Shown piece by piece: positions 1 through 11,085 of a stretch of 64,000 bases of DNA (positions are counted from its first letter, which is position 1; every line of letters starts with the position of its first letter). Source of the DNA: Hansfordia pulvinata (lineage: Eukaryota > Ascomycota > Sordariomycetes > Xylariales); assembly GCA_006538405.1 (NCBI GenBank), contig BJKQ01000007.1, forward strand, positions 1,550,001 to 1,614,000, in the 5' to 3' direction. Below the pieces are notes generated by a model that was given only the letters and a program-made list of their open reading frames with translations, was not told where the DNA came from and ran no database searches. The position numbers and the translations under genes are program-made.

Positions 1-562
1 TGCGACGATGGACTGGAAGTCGCAGAGCTCAATAGTGGCGTTTTCGAGATGATTCCTTTTGGGAGGGGGGCTACAATGAGTGGTGGTTTGCCGGTCAGGC
101 CTCGGGCTTAAGCTAACTCTGTAGCTGTCGCCTGTCATCTGCCGTCTACTTCTAGTCAATCTAGGTACCGTATTGACCCACAGCATGATGTGCAGCTTTC
201 TCTAGTAGCTGCAGCTTGCCCTGCCTTGACTCGAACGCGTTGGAACTCGCCAGTAGCCGGCAGTGGGAAAGGAATGGCTGCGGGAATTGTCTTGGAACGA
301 GTGTGAGCGGACGAGGCATTGGCCTTCGCCCCCACATGAAAGCGCGTACCGCCGGCCGACGGACCGGAAAGCGTGCAAAAGGTGGGATGAAAGGCAAGTG
401 CGTTGGCGGGGAAGGTCCAACCCACCCCCAACGGCGGGCATGTGATGAAACTCGAACTTTCCGTCTGATATCTCTTCTTTTATTTTTACCTATTGACCCA
501 GAAATTCACTCTCATCACCTCTGCCCGTACAGTCACCGACAGCCCCAATCTTCAACCCCACC
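1..562. other. 5' flanking region, no gene seen
   Basis: I see no convincing coding sequence here; the overlapping short open frames have no recognisable motif. The last ~80 bases (about 480-562) are rich in C, A and T, with CACC and TCACC runs ending in CCACCATGG. This looks like the leader of the gene that starts at 563. Confidence 0.6.
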
Positions 563-1515
563 ATGGCCAGCACTGCGCAACCCCTCCGCGTCGGCTTCGT
601 GCCGGAGCACTTCTCCACCCCGCTGCACTTTGCGCAGAAGCACTTTGGCCTGGCCGCCACGCTGGTGCCCTTCCCCTCGGGCACCGGCCACATGATCACC
701 TCCCTGCGCGCCGGCGAGATCGACGTCGGCATCGGCCTGACCGAGGGCTGGATCGCCGGGCTCGGCAAGGACGACACCCCCGGCGACGGCGGCTACCGTC
801 TGGTCGGGACCTATGTCGAGTCGCCTCTCTGTAAGCTGTCCTCACCCTACCTTGCGTCTCGAGTGATACTGACAAGCAACACGCAGGCTGGGCCATCTCG
901 ACGGGCGCCCAGCGGCCCGAGGTGGCGTCGGTTGGCTCGCTGCAGGGCGGCAAGATCGGCATCTCGCGCCTGGGCTCGGGCAGCCAGGTCATGGGCTACG
1001 TGCTGGCCGACCAGCAAGGGTGGCTTCAGCCGGGAAAGCAGCCTTACTCGGACTTTGTGGTGCTACAGAACTTTGCCAACCTACGCGCCGCCGTCAACTC
1101 GGGCGCCGCCGACTTCTTCATGTGGGAGCACTTCACCTCCAAGCGCTACTACGACAACGGCGAGATCCGCCGCGTCGGCGAGATCTACACCCCCTGGAGC
1201 AGCTGGAAGATTGTCGCCTCCACTGAGCTCGTGGGGGGCGGCAAGAAAGAGGACCCCCGCGTCGCCGACCTGCTCGCCCGCCTCGACCAGGGCATCGCCC
1301 ACTTCGGCGCCCACCCGGACGAGGCCGTCGAGTACATCAGCACCCACCTCGACTACTCCGAGTCCGACGCCCGCGAGTGGCTCAAGACGGTCACCTTTGT
1401 GCAGAAGACCCGGGGTGTCGACCGCGCCGTCGTCGACAGCTGTATCGGCATCCTGCGCAAGGCCGGCGTCTTGGTTGAGGGCAAGGGCTTGCAGGCTGCC
1501 GACATGCTGGCGTGA
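563..1515 (+). CDS. Ca3427-like periplasmic-binding-fold (PBP2) protein
   Basis: Two exons, 563-830 and 887-1515, are joined by a 56-nt intron (GTAAGC...CGCAG). They give an intact ~298-residue protein. It starts VGFVPEHFSTP, then GTGHMI..LRAGEIDVGIGLTEGW, then GGKIGISRLGSGSQVMGYVL. This is the layout of type 2 periplasmic-binding (substrate-binding-protein-like) folds, and matches the Ca3427-like group found in fungi without an ABC transporter partner. No signal peptide is visible, so a cytosolic ligand-binding or enzymatic role is more likely than transport; the ligand is unknown. The start is in a strong context (CCACCATGG). The splice was chosen because it restores ..ESPLCWAISTGAQRP.. without a stop. 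The fold assignment is from recalled family features. The physiological role is not known. Confidence 0.85.
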
Positions 1516-1951
1516 GGGGGTCGTTGGCAGGGGTGGCAAAGGATTAAGAAATCAAGATATAAATCTGAATCTCAGTGGCCAATCAGAAAAATACCCCGGT
1601 TAAGTGAAGTGAATCTCCGTCTTTCAATCCGGAGCCGGCATCGACATTAAATGCACCTCCGGGCTTCGAATCCCCGGGCAGCGGCGGCGGCGGCGGCGGC
1701 ACCCCCAAAGCCGGGGCGTTTCCGGCGCGAGCTGCCGCACTGACATGCGCTAATCTTCAGCGCGTCATAGCGCCCCACTACAGCTGTCGCTCGGCCGGCC
1801 CAACGCCCTACAAGGCTGGCGCAGACAGCTTCCGATCCAGCTTCCGATCGGAGGAGTGTATTTCTCACATCCGACCACCGCCAACCACTCCATCACTCAC
1901 TCTGCTCCCTACACACCCACCACTTCCGGCTCCTGTCCACACCGCCCAGCC
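1516..1951. other. intergenic region between two + strand genes
   Basis: It holds the 3' end of the upstream gene and the promoter and leader of the next. There is a (GGC)n-type run at about 1680-1700. The stretch 1870-1950 is rich in CACTC/CACC pyrimidine repeats, as expected for a fungal 5' UTR. An in-frame upstream ATG at 1856 exists but lies in this leader-like sequence. Confidence 0.5.
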
Positions 1952-2977
1952 ATGGCGGCTCCGATCTCCCGCTCGCTATGGCACGCCGCCGCCCGATCCC
2001 CGCTGTCCCGTCCGTCTGCCCGTCCCCGCCTGCCTGCCTCGCTGCGCCCGCGCCGGCCCCAGCGCCGCCTCGAGTCGACCAAGCCCGAGACCAACACCAC
2101 CGCCAAACCCAACGGCAACCCCAACAACTCCCCACCACCACCACCTCCTCCCCCTTCAGACCGCCACCGCGCCCGCGTGGAGCGCCTCCTCGCCGCCTCG
2201 CGCCGCTTCCTGCCCTCCTTCCTCTCGTCGCGCCTCGAGCGGCCCCTGTCCGGGCTCGCGCGCGCGCCCGCCTCCCACGTCCTGGCCTTCCTGGTCCTGC
2301 ACGAGGCCACGGCCGTCGCGCCGCTCGTCGGCCTCGTGGCCCTCTTCAAGTACGCCGGCTGGGTGCCCACGGCCTACGTCCTGGGGCCCTGGGCGGCCTG
2401 GGCCGAGGAGGGCGCCCGGCGGTGGGGCCGGTACGCCCGGCGCAAGGGGTGGTTCGGCCTGGGCGGGCGGGGCGAGGGGGACGGGGAGGTCGAGCTGGAG
2501 CGGGAGCTCGGCGCTGCTGCTGCTGAGGGGAGGGAGGGGAGGGAGAATAAGGGGGGGTGGTTTGCGAGAATGACGGGGAGGGGGGCCAAGCAAGATCAAC
2601 GGCAGGCGGAGGAGGGCGGTGGTTCTGCGGCATCTACCGCCGCCGCCGCCGCCGTACCTGCTGACGGCGTGACCGGGGCCGTGATCGCCGAGTCGGCGGC
2701 GGCGCCGGCAGATGCCGAGGAGAAGAGCGCGGAGGACGGCAAGACGACCACGCGCAAGGCCTGGCACAAGGTCAGGAAGGCGGTGGAGCGCGCGGGCGGG
2801 GGCGGCGCGGCCGCCGAGGCCGGCTACAACACGGGCATCCAGATCGCGGCCGCCTACGCCATCACCAAGCTGCTCTTCCCCGCCCGCATCGCCCTCAGCC
2901 TGTGGGCCACCCCCTGGGGCGCCCGCGTGCTGTCCCGCGCCTGGGGCTTTGTGCGCCGCCGGCCCCGCGCGCCTTAA
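1952..2977 (+). CDS. FLILHELTA-family mitochondrial membrane protein
   Basis: A single exon encodes 341 residues. The first ~45 residues are rich in R, S, A and P with no acidic residues (MAAPISRSLWHAAARSPLSR..), a typical mitochondrial presequence. Residues ~105-140 carry the family signature as FLVLHEATAVAPL followed by a GLVALFKYAGWVPT segment. A second hydrophobic segment lies near the C terminus (YAITKLLFPARIALSLWATP). The fungal family (yeast member YPL041C/Mrx11, linked to mitochondrial organisation) has no defined biochemical role. The centre has a low-complexity E/G/A-rich insertion. The start at 1952 (GCCATGG context) was preferred to the in-frame ATG at 1856, because it begins directly with the presequence. 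Confidence 0.8.
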   Translation: MAAPISRSLWHAAARSPLSRPSARPRLPASLRPRRPQRRLESTKPETNTTAKPNGNPNNSPPPPPPPPSDRHRARVERLLAASRRFLPSFLSSRLERPLSGLARAPASHVLAFLVLHEATAVAPLVGLVALFKYAGWVPTAYVLGPWAAWAEEGARRWGRYARRKGWFGLGGRGEGDGEVELERELGAAAAEGREGRENKGGWFARMTGRGAKQDQRQAEEGGGSAASTAAAAAVPADGVTGAVIAESAAAPADAEEKSAEDGKTTTRKAWHKVRKAVERAGGGGAAAEAGYNTGIQIAAAYAITKLLFPARIALSLWATPWGARVLSRAWGFVRRRPRAP

Positions 2978-4323
2978 GGCCGAGGGGGGTTTTTTCTGAG
3001 GTGAAGGAAGGGGTTGGAAAGGGCGCTTTGACTGGCTGGTGATCTACGATAGCCAGGCGGCTGTCTCTTGTTCGGCAGAGAGAGGCTGGACGTGTACTAT
3101 TCGAGCGAGCGTGGCTTTGGTGCCTTCACTTCTCAACCTGGGTACGTACCGGTCGGTGCATTCCATGTATACCTGTGTAATACGAGCCTTCCACTCCGGT
3201 ACAGATAGGCTGCGACTTGATTTGCCCTGTAGCGTGACGTTCGACACGCCGAGGGGCTGTCTGTGTTGGACGCCGCAGCGCAGTGTAGCCTGGTGGTAAG
3301 TCCTCTTCCCGGTGAAGTCAGAGGGTATCTGACACCCCTAATCTGACAACCGAGGAGCTTCAGTCCATGGCACGTGAGAACTGGAGGTCTGCGGGCTGAC
3401 CAACCTATGTTTTACTGTCACGGCAGGGTCGTCTTTCAGTTGGTAATCCGGCATGCCCGCGATCCCTGTCGGTGGCAGTAGGCAAGCTCTCAGCGCTGAT
3501 TTTCTATCCGTCCCTAAACCCTAGACCATGGTGGCAAGAGACTGTCAGAGTCTCTATCGCGCTCACAGGGATTGGACCGGGAAACCCCGTTTCCGCCAAC
3601 CGCCGACCATGCTCGAGGGGCTTCGGTTGAGGGTGCGCGGCGGACGGCGGTGTTCTGGCCCGGAATGGTCTGGGAGGGACACAACGTGTCTACGCCCGGC
3701 CAAGCCACGTCGGACCGCGGCCTGTTCCCTTGATGCGCGGCGTCTTTGTGCATCCGTTGGGTGGCAGGCGGCGGAAAGGCTTCCCGTAAGAAGGATGCGT
3801 GGGTACATGTACTTGGCCAGCCTGCGAGTTGAGAAGCTGCAGAATCTTGCCTACCGACTTTGATATTGCAGGTAGGTACTTGAGTGCTATCCAGGCCGGG
3901 AATAGAGTCTTTCGGTGCAGTCGAGAGATAGTTCGAAAGTCGAAGAGGTGGGACTCGCTTTCAACTCGAAGGCCTTGCGCACAACGAGGTTGACAGGTTA
4001 TGGGAACCACAGGAACGGAGGCGCGATCAAGCCTGCCTACTCGTTGACGACCGGATAGGCATGACTACCGCACCAAATTTCTGCCAACTGCATTCAGTAT
4101 GTGATGTGCCCGAGGCATCGCGATCCGTCAAGCAATACGGCGGCAGACATACAGCTGGGCGTTTCTCTCGAGACCGCGCAAGGCGAATCCCGGGCGCCGG
4201 CCGCCGCTTCTGCTGACCGCCCGTGCGATCGTCTTCCCGCGAGGAAGAAGGGGGAGGACGATCGTCGGGTGTCGCCCGCGGCGAAGGATCGCAACTCGCC
4301 ACGCCCCGAGAATCAGTGCCCGA

Positions 4324-4348
4324 TTTTTTTTTTTTTTTTTTAAAAAAA
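4324..4348. repeat. poly-T/poly-A homopolymer
   Basis: Eighteen T residues are followed directly by seven A residues, then by a GCGCGCGCG dinucleotide run. This is a simple-sequence tract with no coding role seen. Confidence 0.95.
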
Positions 4349-5382
4349 GACGCCGCGCGCGCGCGAGTCTTTCTTGGCTAAAGCAAGCCCACCTTTGGGA
4401 GCACCGGCGGTGGTGTCTGGGTTCGCTTCTGCTTCGCTTCCTGCTGCTGCCTTGCCGACCCTCCGCTCCCTTCCCCCTCGTTTTCCCAGACGCCGCTTTC
4501 CCCACTTGCCAATCACTTGCCAGGCCTTGAAAGTGGCTAGAAGCAAGGTGGATGGAGTGTAGGTGACGGTAGGCGATCAACCACCAAGCCAGCACGTTGT
4601 TTGGCGGGGAGGGGCGAAAGCGAGTCGGACACGTTCAGTCTTCCAGAAGTCAGGGCAGAGCGCGAAGAAGGTAAAAGCAAGAGGAGACTGGCGACCTGAC
4701 GAGTCGCGGCCGGGTCTACTTCCTAGGTCTCCTAGCTACTACCTGCTACCCGTGAACCCGGCACGGCCTACCGATGGGAACGGCGAGGCCCGCCACAAAG
4801 GGGGGCGACCACCGGCTTGGTGTCCGGCAACTCCCTCGGCGACCACCTTTTTCCGGATCTTCCTGGGCTCGGCTCGAGTAGACGTTGACGACGACGCCAC
4901 CGGTGCCACCGGCGAATGGGATGAAATGTGTACGAGTAGTTTCTCTTCCCGATAGACAGAGAAGAAGACGACGAAAGAAAGAGGATATCCGAACTTTTTG
5001 AAAGAAACCAATGCGGCAGTTCTCCATCTTGATGGGGTCGGCCCAGACGGGTTTCCCTCAGGGTGAGCGGGCAAAGCCGCCTCTGCGGGACAGCAGACCA
5101 GATGCTCTTCCAAGCGATGATGGAAGAGGGCCTGGGCCCTCACGTAAGGAGACCGACAGACAGGGGAGTGGGGAGGCCACTTTGCCACTGCGACCCTGCT
5201 GTCTCGAAGATTGGCAGATAGAGTAAGGCAATGTCGCCACACGCGCGTAGTCATCGCCGCCGCCCTGCTTGTTACCGCCCCGCCTTTGTCGCCACGACCA
5301 GTGACCGGACGGATTCTCTGTGGGCAAACAGGGCTTGCCTTTGAACCAACACAGAGAGAGGGAGAGAGTGAGAGAGTGAGAG

Positions 5383-5613
5383 ATGGACTTTCGCCAACTC
5401 TACTCCTCCCTTGCCATCTCACCAGCAGCAGAAGCGTCTACCAGTAGTTCAAGCCACACGCCTGCCATTCTCAACCCGGCGTCTCCGGAGCCCCGGCCGA
5501 CAAGGCGGAGCAGAGTGCTGCCAAGTCAGCAGAACGGGCACTCGGCCCTCTTGGAACGCTCACCCGGGCCACCACCACCACCATCAGCTGAGAGGGACGG
5601 TCCGCCACGCTGA
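5383..5613 (+). CDS. possible small protein, weak
   Basis: A 76-codon frame opens with MDFRQLYSSLAIS after a GA-rich leader (GAGAGAG repeats at 5350-5380). The rest is rich in S, P and R and contains no recognisable motif. There is no downstream exon that I can join convincingly. It may be a small orphan gene, an upstream ORF of a missing transcript, or chance. Confidence 0.15.
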   Translation: MDFRQLYSSLAISPAAEASTSSSSHTPAILNPASPEPRPTRRSRVLPSQQNGHSALLERSPGPPPPPSAERDGPPR

Positions 5614-5718
5614 CACCCTCTAATTAGGTCCGCAGCGAGTGCGCCGCACAAGCATCCATGGTCTCGGCGAGGGGGCCTTCTGAGTGGGGATGATCGGCGT
5701 GGCGATGCAGGCGGGCCG

Positions 5719-5738
5719 CCCCCCCCCCCCCCCCCCCC
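5719..5738. repeat. 20-C homopolymer
   Basis: An uninterrupted run of twenty C residues lies in an intergenic region. Such tracts are prone to length errors in sequencing. Confidence 0.95.
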
Positions 5739-6312
5739 TCACCCTCCATAATAGAAACACCCGCCGGTTCATGACGAAGGGTGGGTGAACCAGCAAGCGA
5801 GAGACGCCATGCCGCCCGATTCATGAAGACCGAGGAGACCCAACGAGGAGGCGCCGGCCGGGGAGCGGGACCTTCTCCCCCCCTCTGCGATTGTTACGTC
5901 GACGATTGCCCTGTTTGCTTCACGAGGAACCCCGTCATCATGTCTTAAAGCCGCCTGCACCCGACGAAGACAAACCCGCCGCAGAAGACGGGCGGGCCCA
6001 GAGAAGAGTCTAGTCGCAGGGGGGCGAAAAATGCAACTGTCTTTTTTCAATTTTTGGACTGGGCAGATCGGGCAGAGCCGCCACAAACAGTGGCCCTCCT
6101 CGATCCCACCACACACACTTCTCTCGCCTGTTCCCAGGTGGTAGTGATGACGAGTGACGCCTTCTCCGTCATTTCGCCGAGAGAGGGTGGCGGCGGCCGT
6201 GTGTGTAACGAACGAACAAACGAGTTGCGCACGCACGCGTGGCGATTCTTAGGGGAAGGGGTTTCCCGCCACATTTCCTGTTACCATCTCCAAGGCCGCT
6301 CCAGGCATCCGG

Positions 6313-6318
6313 TATAAA
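6313..6318 (+). promoter_or_regulatory. TATA box candidate
   Basis: TATAAA (within GGTATAAAGACC) lies 338 bases upstream of the start codon at 6656 and is followed by a long purine-rich leader. It is the only clear TATA element near this gene. Confidence 0.4.
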
Positions 6319-6484
6319 GACCGGGAGGGGCGGTCGCCGGCTCCCGCTCCCGTAACACCTTGTGTGGCCTTTCCTTTCTGAGTTGTGTTATCCAACCCCG
6401 GGTTTGCAAGGCGACGACAACTGCGACTGGAAAGGGAAAGGGAAAGGAAACAGAAACAAGGGCTCAAGGAACAGAAAAGAGACA

Positions 6485-6509
6485 GAAGAAGAAGAAGAAG
6501 AAGAAGAAG
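6485..6509 (+). repeat. (GAA)8 microsatellite in leader
   Basis: Eight GAA units sit in a purine-rich stretch (about 6420-6650) that probably forms the 5' UTR of the gene at 6656. Confidence 0.8.
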
Positions 6510-6655
6510 GAAAGACACAGAGACGGAGAAGAGAGAAAGAGAAAGGACATACATACAGGGAGGGAAAGAAAGAAACACAAGGCCAAGGAAGGCAAACACG
6601 CAAGGAAAAATCACACCAGAAAATCAAACCGGGAGCGCAAAGCTCGACAAACAAA

Positions 6656-7506
6656 ATGTACCAACAACAACAACTCCTCACCCTCGGCATCCTCGCCCTG
6701 TCGTCCCTGGCCCCCAGCGGCGCCCAGGCCGCGAGCGACGGCGGCGGCGGCGGCGTGATCCGCCCCAAGACCTACACCGAGGGCGACGTCCACTGGTACG
6801 CGTGCGTGTCGTGCCTGGCGTTCGCGCAGGAAGATCCCGCGCACGCGCGCAGCCTGAAGGGCGGGCTGAAGGCGTGCCGCGAGGGCGTGTCGGACGAGAA
6901 CCGGAGGAGGGCCTGGGCCAGCGTGCGGCACAGCGCGGACGCCCGGGTCGCCCTGGCCGTCGCTCGGGGGGGCTGTGCAGCGACGAGATGGCCGACTTCT
7001 ACCGGTCGCGCTGGGGCGACGACGAGTACGTCGCCCCCGAGACGGCCCGCGGAAAGTACTACGGCGAGCTGGCCAACGGGTACATGCCCTTCGGCCGGGA
7101 GACGGCCGAGGCCGTCCGCCTGTGGTGGGGGTTCGGCGGCGACGGTGACGACCGCAAGGACCCCCCTTTCGCCGCGCCGAAGCCCAGCGACACCATCCCC
7201 CGCCCGGAGTACACCCCCGGCGACAAAGAGTGGTACGCCTGCGTCACCTGCCTCTACGAGGCCGGCGGCGCCGATTACGAGCTGGCGGACGGCCTGGCCC
7301 GCTGCCAGGCGGAGGCGGAGGGGGGGCGGCGCTTCTGCTCCCGCGAGAACGCCGACTTCTACCAGACCCGCTGGCTCGACCGGTACCGCGCGCCGGCCGC
7401 CGCCCGCGGCCTGTACGCCCTCGAGTTCGAGAACCACATGGGCAGGAAGGCCGACTACGAGAAGATCCGCAGCCTGTTCCACCCCGAGGCCGAGGAGATA
7501 AGCTAG
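6656..7506 (+). CDS. secreted cysteine protein with two tandem repeats; frame changes between repeats
   Basis: The N terminus (MYQQQQLLTLGILALSSLAP..AQA|A) is a clear signal peptide, cut after about residue 25. Two homologous units follow. Each begins Y-T-x-G-D-x-x-W-Y-A-C-V-x-C-L and later has a C-S-x-E-x-ADFYxxRW block. Unit 1 spans about 6776-7090 and unit 2 about 7209-7445. The reading frame changes inside unit 1. It is open in one frame from 6656 to ~6975 and in another from ~6940 to the TAG at 7504-7506. Two explanations fit: a 47-nt intron (GTGTCG donor at about 6886, CACAG acceptor near 6932), or a one-base loss in the 7-G run at about 6965-6971. I do not recognise the family. A secreted, possibly disulfide-bonded protein is inferred. 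Confidence 0.6.
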
Positions 7507-8064
7507 ATGGTCCGGAAAATGAGTCAGTACGCAGCAGGGGGGGGGGGGGGGGGGGGGACACAAAAAGATGAATTAAGAAAAGAAGTATATAAAGCATAGC
7601 AGCACAGCTTGGGGTATGTGGCCGATACCTCTCTATTAGACGATAGCAAAAGGATACAAATGGGCTATAGGAGGGAGGAGATATAGGTAAAATTCCATAA
7701 GCGAAATCACGCGACTCTTAAATAGTCCTTCGATATCAACTGGCTCTCGTTTGACTCCGTGGTCGTTCTCATGATCGTGTTGGACTCCGTGACCACCAAA
7801 GTCTACAAAAGTATTACCATAAACTACATGTTGGATACGGCAAGGTCAACGTGTCACCAGGGCTGTCATCACGGTCAAAGGCGTAAGCCACCGAGCAGTA
7901 CTACGCACACTGTTCACCTGACCGAAATCAATGGCATTTATCTTTGTATTCTACAGGGTTGGAAGCCAACAGCCCTGGCAGATTGTTTATGCACGCGTCG
8001 TACAGCTAGCTTGCCATGTCCAAAAACTCGGGTTCAAATACACACAACATCAGCTCGGGGCACA
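7507..8064. other. convergent intergenic region
   Basis: This lies between the tandem-repeat secreted gene (+) and glucosidase II alpha (-), so it carries two 3' ends. It contains a 21-G homopolymer at 7537-7557 and AT-richer sequence afterwards. No gene is seen. Confidence 0.5.
7537..7557. repeat. 21-G homopolymer
   Basis: Twenty-one consecutive G residues lie about 30 bases after the stop codon at 7506. This is simple sequence in the presumed 3' UTR, with possible quadruplex-forming character. Confidence 0.95.
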
Positions 8065-11000
8065 CTACAAGTCCAGGGTCCAGTCCGCCCCGATACGCAC
8101 GCCAACACGTCCGATCGTGGCGAACGCGGCACGGCCGCCTTGTGCCTTGTGGTACTCCACCCGGACCACGGACTCGGCACCCTCGCTGCGTAGGGTGGCC
8201 TCCGTCTTGCTGGACCACGCCGCCGGCGCGCCAACCACCATAATACGGTCGACCGCAACGGAGCGCATGCGCTTCGTCCACTCGTCGTCCTTGACGCTCT
8301 TGACGTCCCGTCCCTCGGCATCGACTGAGCTGATGGAAGATCCCTCCAGCTTGAAATGCCGGTGGATGTAGTGGCCCTTCTCGTACTGGAACGTGTCACC
8401 GTCGTCCGTGTACAACTCTCCCTCGGCACTCCCGTCACGAGCCACCGAGACGACGAGTGTGTAGTCGTCGTACATCTGCAGGTGCGCCGAGCGCCGAGGA
8501 ATGTCACGACGCGGGATGATGTGGCCGCCACGCATCAGAACGGGAACCTTCTCGATGGGCGCCGCCACCTCCAGGTACTTGCCCTTGCTGGTCGACAGCT
8601 TGTCGTACGTGAAGTAGTCGTAGTAAACCTCCTCGTCGGGGATCCAGATGGACGCAGACACCTTATCCTTCTCGACGACCGGCTTGACAAGAAGGCCAGT
8701 CGAGCCCACAAAGAATTGGTCGTCGATGCCAAAGCCGGCCTCTTCGCTCGGGTGCGTCCAGTACATGGGCCGGACGATGGGGGTGCCCTCCTTGTGGGCC
8801 TCGTAGAAGGCAGTGTACCAGGCAGGAAGCAGGCTGTACCGAAGCCGCAGCGCCGCGGTGATGATGGACCGGTGAGGCTCGGCGATCAGGTACGGCTCTC
8901 GGCGGCGTGCGTCAATGTGCGCATGGCCGCGGAAGAAGGGGTAGAAGGCTCCGGCCTGGTACCACCGGCTCAGCAGGTCCGCTTCAGGGTTGCCGAAGAA
9001 GCCACCGACATCGGCGCCGGCAAACGGGAAACCAGAAATGCCTTGGTTGAGGACCATGGGCGTGGCGCCAGCCATGTATTCCCACGTGGCCTGATTGTCG
9101 CCGGTCCACATGGCCCCTAGGCGCTGCGAGCCGGCCCAGAAGGACCGGGTGAGGATGAAGGGGCGGCGCAACTCGCCCTTCTTGCGAGTGAGCAACGCAT
9201 CATACGTGGCGTTCTGGAAGGTCAGGCCGTTGATGTTGTGAATGTCGCGGTGCTCCCATCCGTTGTAGTGGATGTTGTCCTTGGGCATGGTGACCTCGGG
9301 GCCGTTGAAGACCGAAGGCTCGTTCATGTCGTTCCAGATCCACGTGTTCTCCATGGTGCCCTTGAACGCGTCATACTTGAACAGGGTGGTCCACCATTTG
9401 ATAGCAGCGGGGTTGAAGCAGTCGACCCAGTTGGAGGATCCAGGCCAGCACCAGCCGTCGTAGTCGTTGCCGTCCTTGTTCTTGACAGCCAGGCCCTTGG
9501 ACTGGAGTTCCTCGGAAACAGAGAATCCACCCTTGTTCTTGATGTGGGGGTCGATGAGTACGACGAGTTGTCTGCCGTGCGAATCGAGCTGCTGGCCCAT
9601 GGTGATGGGGTTCTTGAACATGTTGGGCTCCCATGTGAAATACTTGCGGTCATCGGTGTACTCGAGGTCGAGCCAGATGACATCATAGGGAATGCCAAAC
9701 TTGTCCATCTTGCGGTCGACATCCTTAACATCGTCGTCCGAGATGTAGTTCCAGCGGCACTGGTGGTAGCCAATGGCAAACTCCTGGGGGAGTTGGGTGG
9801 TGCCGGTGAGCTCGGCGTACGTCCTGGAGATATCACGAGGGGTAGGACCAAGGAAAATGAAGAGATCCATAATGCCGGCCTCGGAGATCCAGTGCGTATG
9901 AGTGTTGACCTTGGAGCTGCCACCGAGGGACAGAGGGTTCTTGGCTTCCTTGGACTTCTCAATGTCGATCCAGGTCTCGGCACCGTTCATCCAGAACACG
10001 CCGACGGTCGAGTCCTTGCGCTGGGCCTGCATCAAGGGGATAGCACCGTAGAGCGTCATGGGGCTGTCCAGGATGTACTCGAAGACGTCCGAGTTGTACA
10101 GCCGGTAGGGCTCGTTGTAGTTGCCCTCGCCTCCTCTTGTCTGCTTCAGCGACATGGGGCCGGTGTGCTCGGGGACGCCGAAGACGTGGTCGTAGCCCAA
10201 GAAGGTGATGTCCAGTGCCACACTCTCCGGTCCGCGGGGCTTGGAGTCGGTGTTTCCGCCAAACGTTTCTTCCCACCATGTGCTTTCGTCCACACTTGAC
10301 TCGGGCTCCGGGACCTCGGGCGCGGGGGTCTCTTGGCCCTCCTTACCCTCCTTCGTCTCGGGCTCAACCTTGTCGATCTTGGGGCGCCAATGCTCCATGT
10401 TCATGAAACCGCGATCGTTGAGCTTGATATGGGTGACACCGTCACGCTTGAACTCGATGTTGAAAGGGCGGAAAGAAACGTCGGCCTGGAAAGCAAGGTT
10501 GGGGCCGTACTGGATGTTGATGCCCGTCTCGCCCTCCCAGACGACCTTGGCATTGGTGTCAATGGACAGGCCGCCCACAATGGTCCACTTCTCGGCTTCG
10601 TTGTAGCGCTCTTTGCGGATTTGGCTATCGTGTCGGAGCTCAATGTCCTTGTCCATCCTCTTCTTTTCGTCGACAGAGACGCGAGCGGTGCCGGATTGTT
10701 GGAAAGACACGGTGAGGGGGAGTTGAACGGTGGTCCCATCTTGGTCGATGGTCTTGATTATGGTCGCGGCCAATTGGCCATCCTTGAAAGATGCGCCATC
10801 AGGCAGGATGTGATAGGGAATCTGCCAGGCGGCGCCCTCGGAGACGGCCTGGTCGGCGTAGTCGCGGTTGCGCTTACAGAAGCCGGATTGGTGGCATTTC
10901 TTGAAATCGTGCTCCTTGACGGAGACTGAGCAAGGTCAGACTATGACAAGATATGTAGGGCAAGGTTTGGATGCAGAATGCACCGCGGGGAGGGACATAC

Positions 11001-11085
11001 CAACGGGGCCGATGAGTGCCGTGAAGCCGAGGAGCGCAAAGAGCAGAGCCCGAGGGCGGGACAGCGCCGGGCTGCGGGGCGCCAT
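8065..11085 (-). CDS. glucosidase II alpha subunit (GH31), ER N-glycan trimming
   Basis: Two exons, 11085-11001 and 10925-8065, are split by a 75-nt intron (GTATGT...CTCAG). They give 981 residues, the usual family length. The first exon encodes a signal peptide (hydrophobic ALLFALLGFTALIGPV). Exon 2 opens with the family hallmark VKEHDFKKCHQSGFCKRN. The GH31 nucleophile motif WNDMNEPSVF places the catalytic Asp at about residue 561 (codon 9328-9330), and GHAHIDARRREPY is further downstream. The enzyme removes the inner alpha-1,3-glucoses from N-glycans in the ER, gating calnexin binding. It works with a beta subunit that supplies ER retention; no HDEL is present here, as expected. Yeast orthologue ROT2, mammalian GANAB. 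Confidence 0.96.

Larger units (their letters stand above)
2978..6655. other. long gene-poor region (3.7 kb)
   Basis: No gene is supported apart from a weak small ORF at 5383. Notable content includes a homopolymer pair of 18 T then 7 A at 4324-4348, followed by alternating CG, and a 20-C run at 5719-5738. There is one copy of the TACGAGTA word at 4931-4938. The last 350 bases form a probable promoter and purine-rich leader of the gene at 6656, with a TATAAA at 6313 and a (GAA)8 run at 6485-6509. Confidence 0.55.

Noticed and set aside
3280..3360. tRNA D-arm-like string GTAGCCTGGTGGTAAGTCC
   Set aside because: No T-arm GGTTCRANNCC at the required distance and no acceptor-stem pairing.
8356..10299. 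Two long plus-strand open frames (8356-9120, 9238-10299) opposite glucosidase II alpha
   Set aside because: Antisense shadows of a conserved GH31 gene; no motif, same codon-bias explanation.
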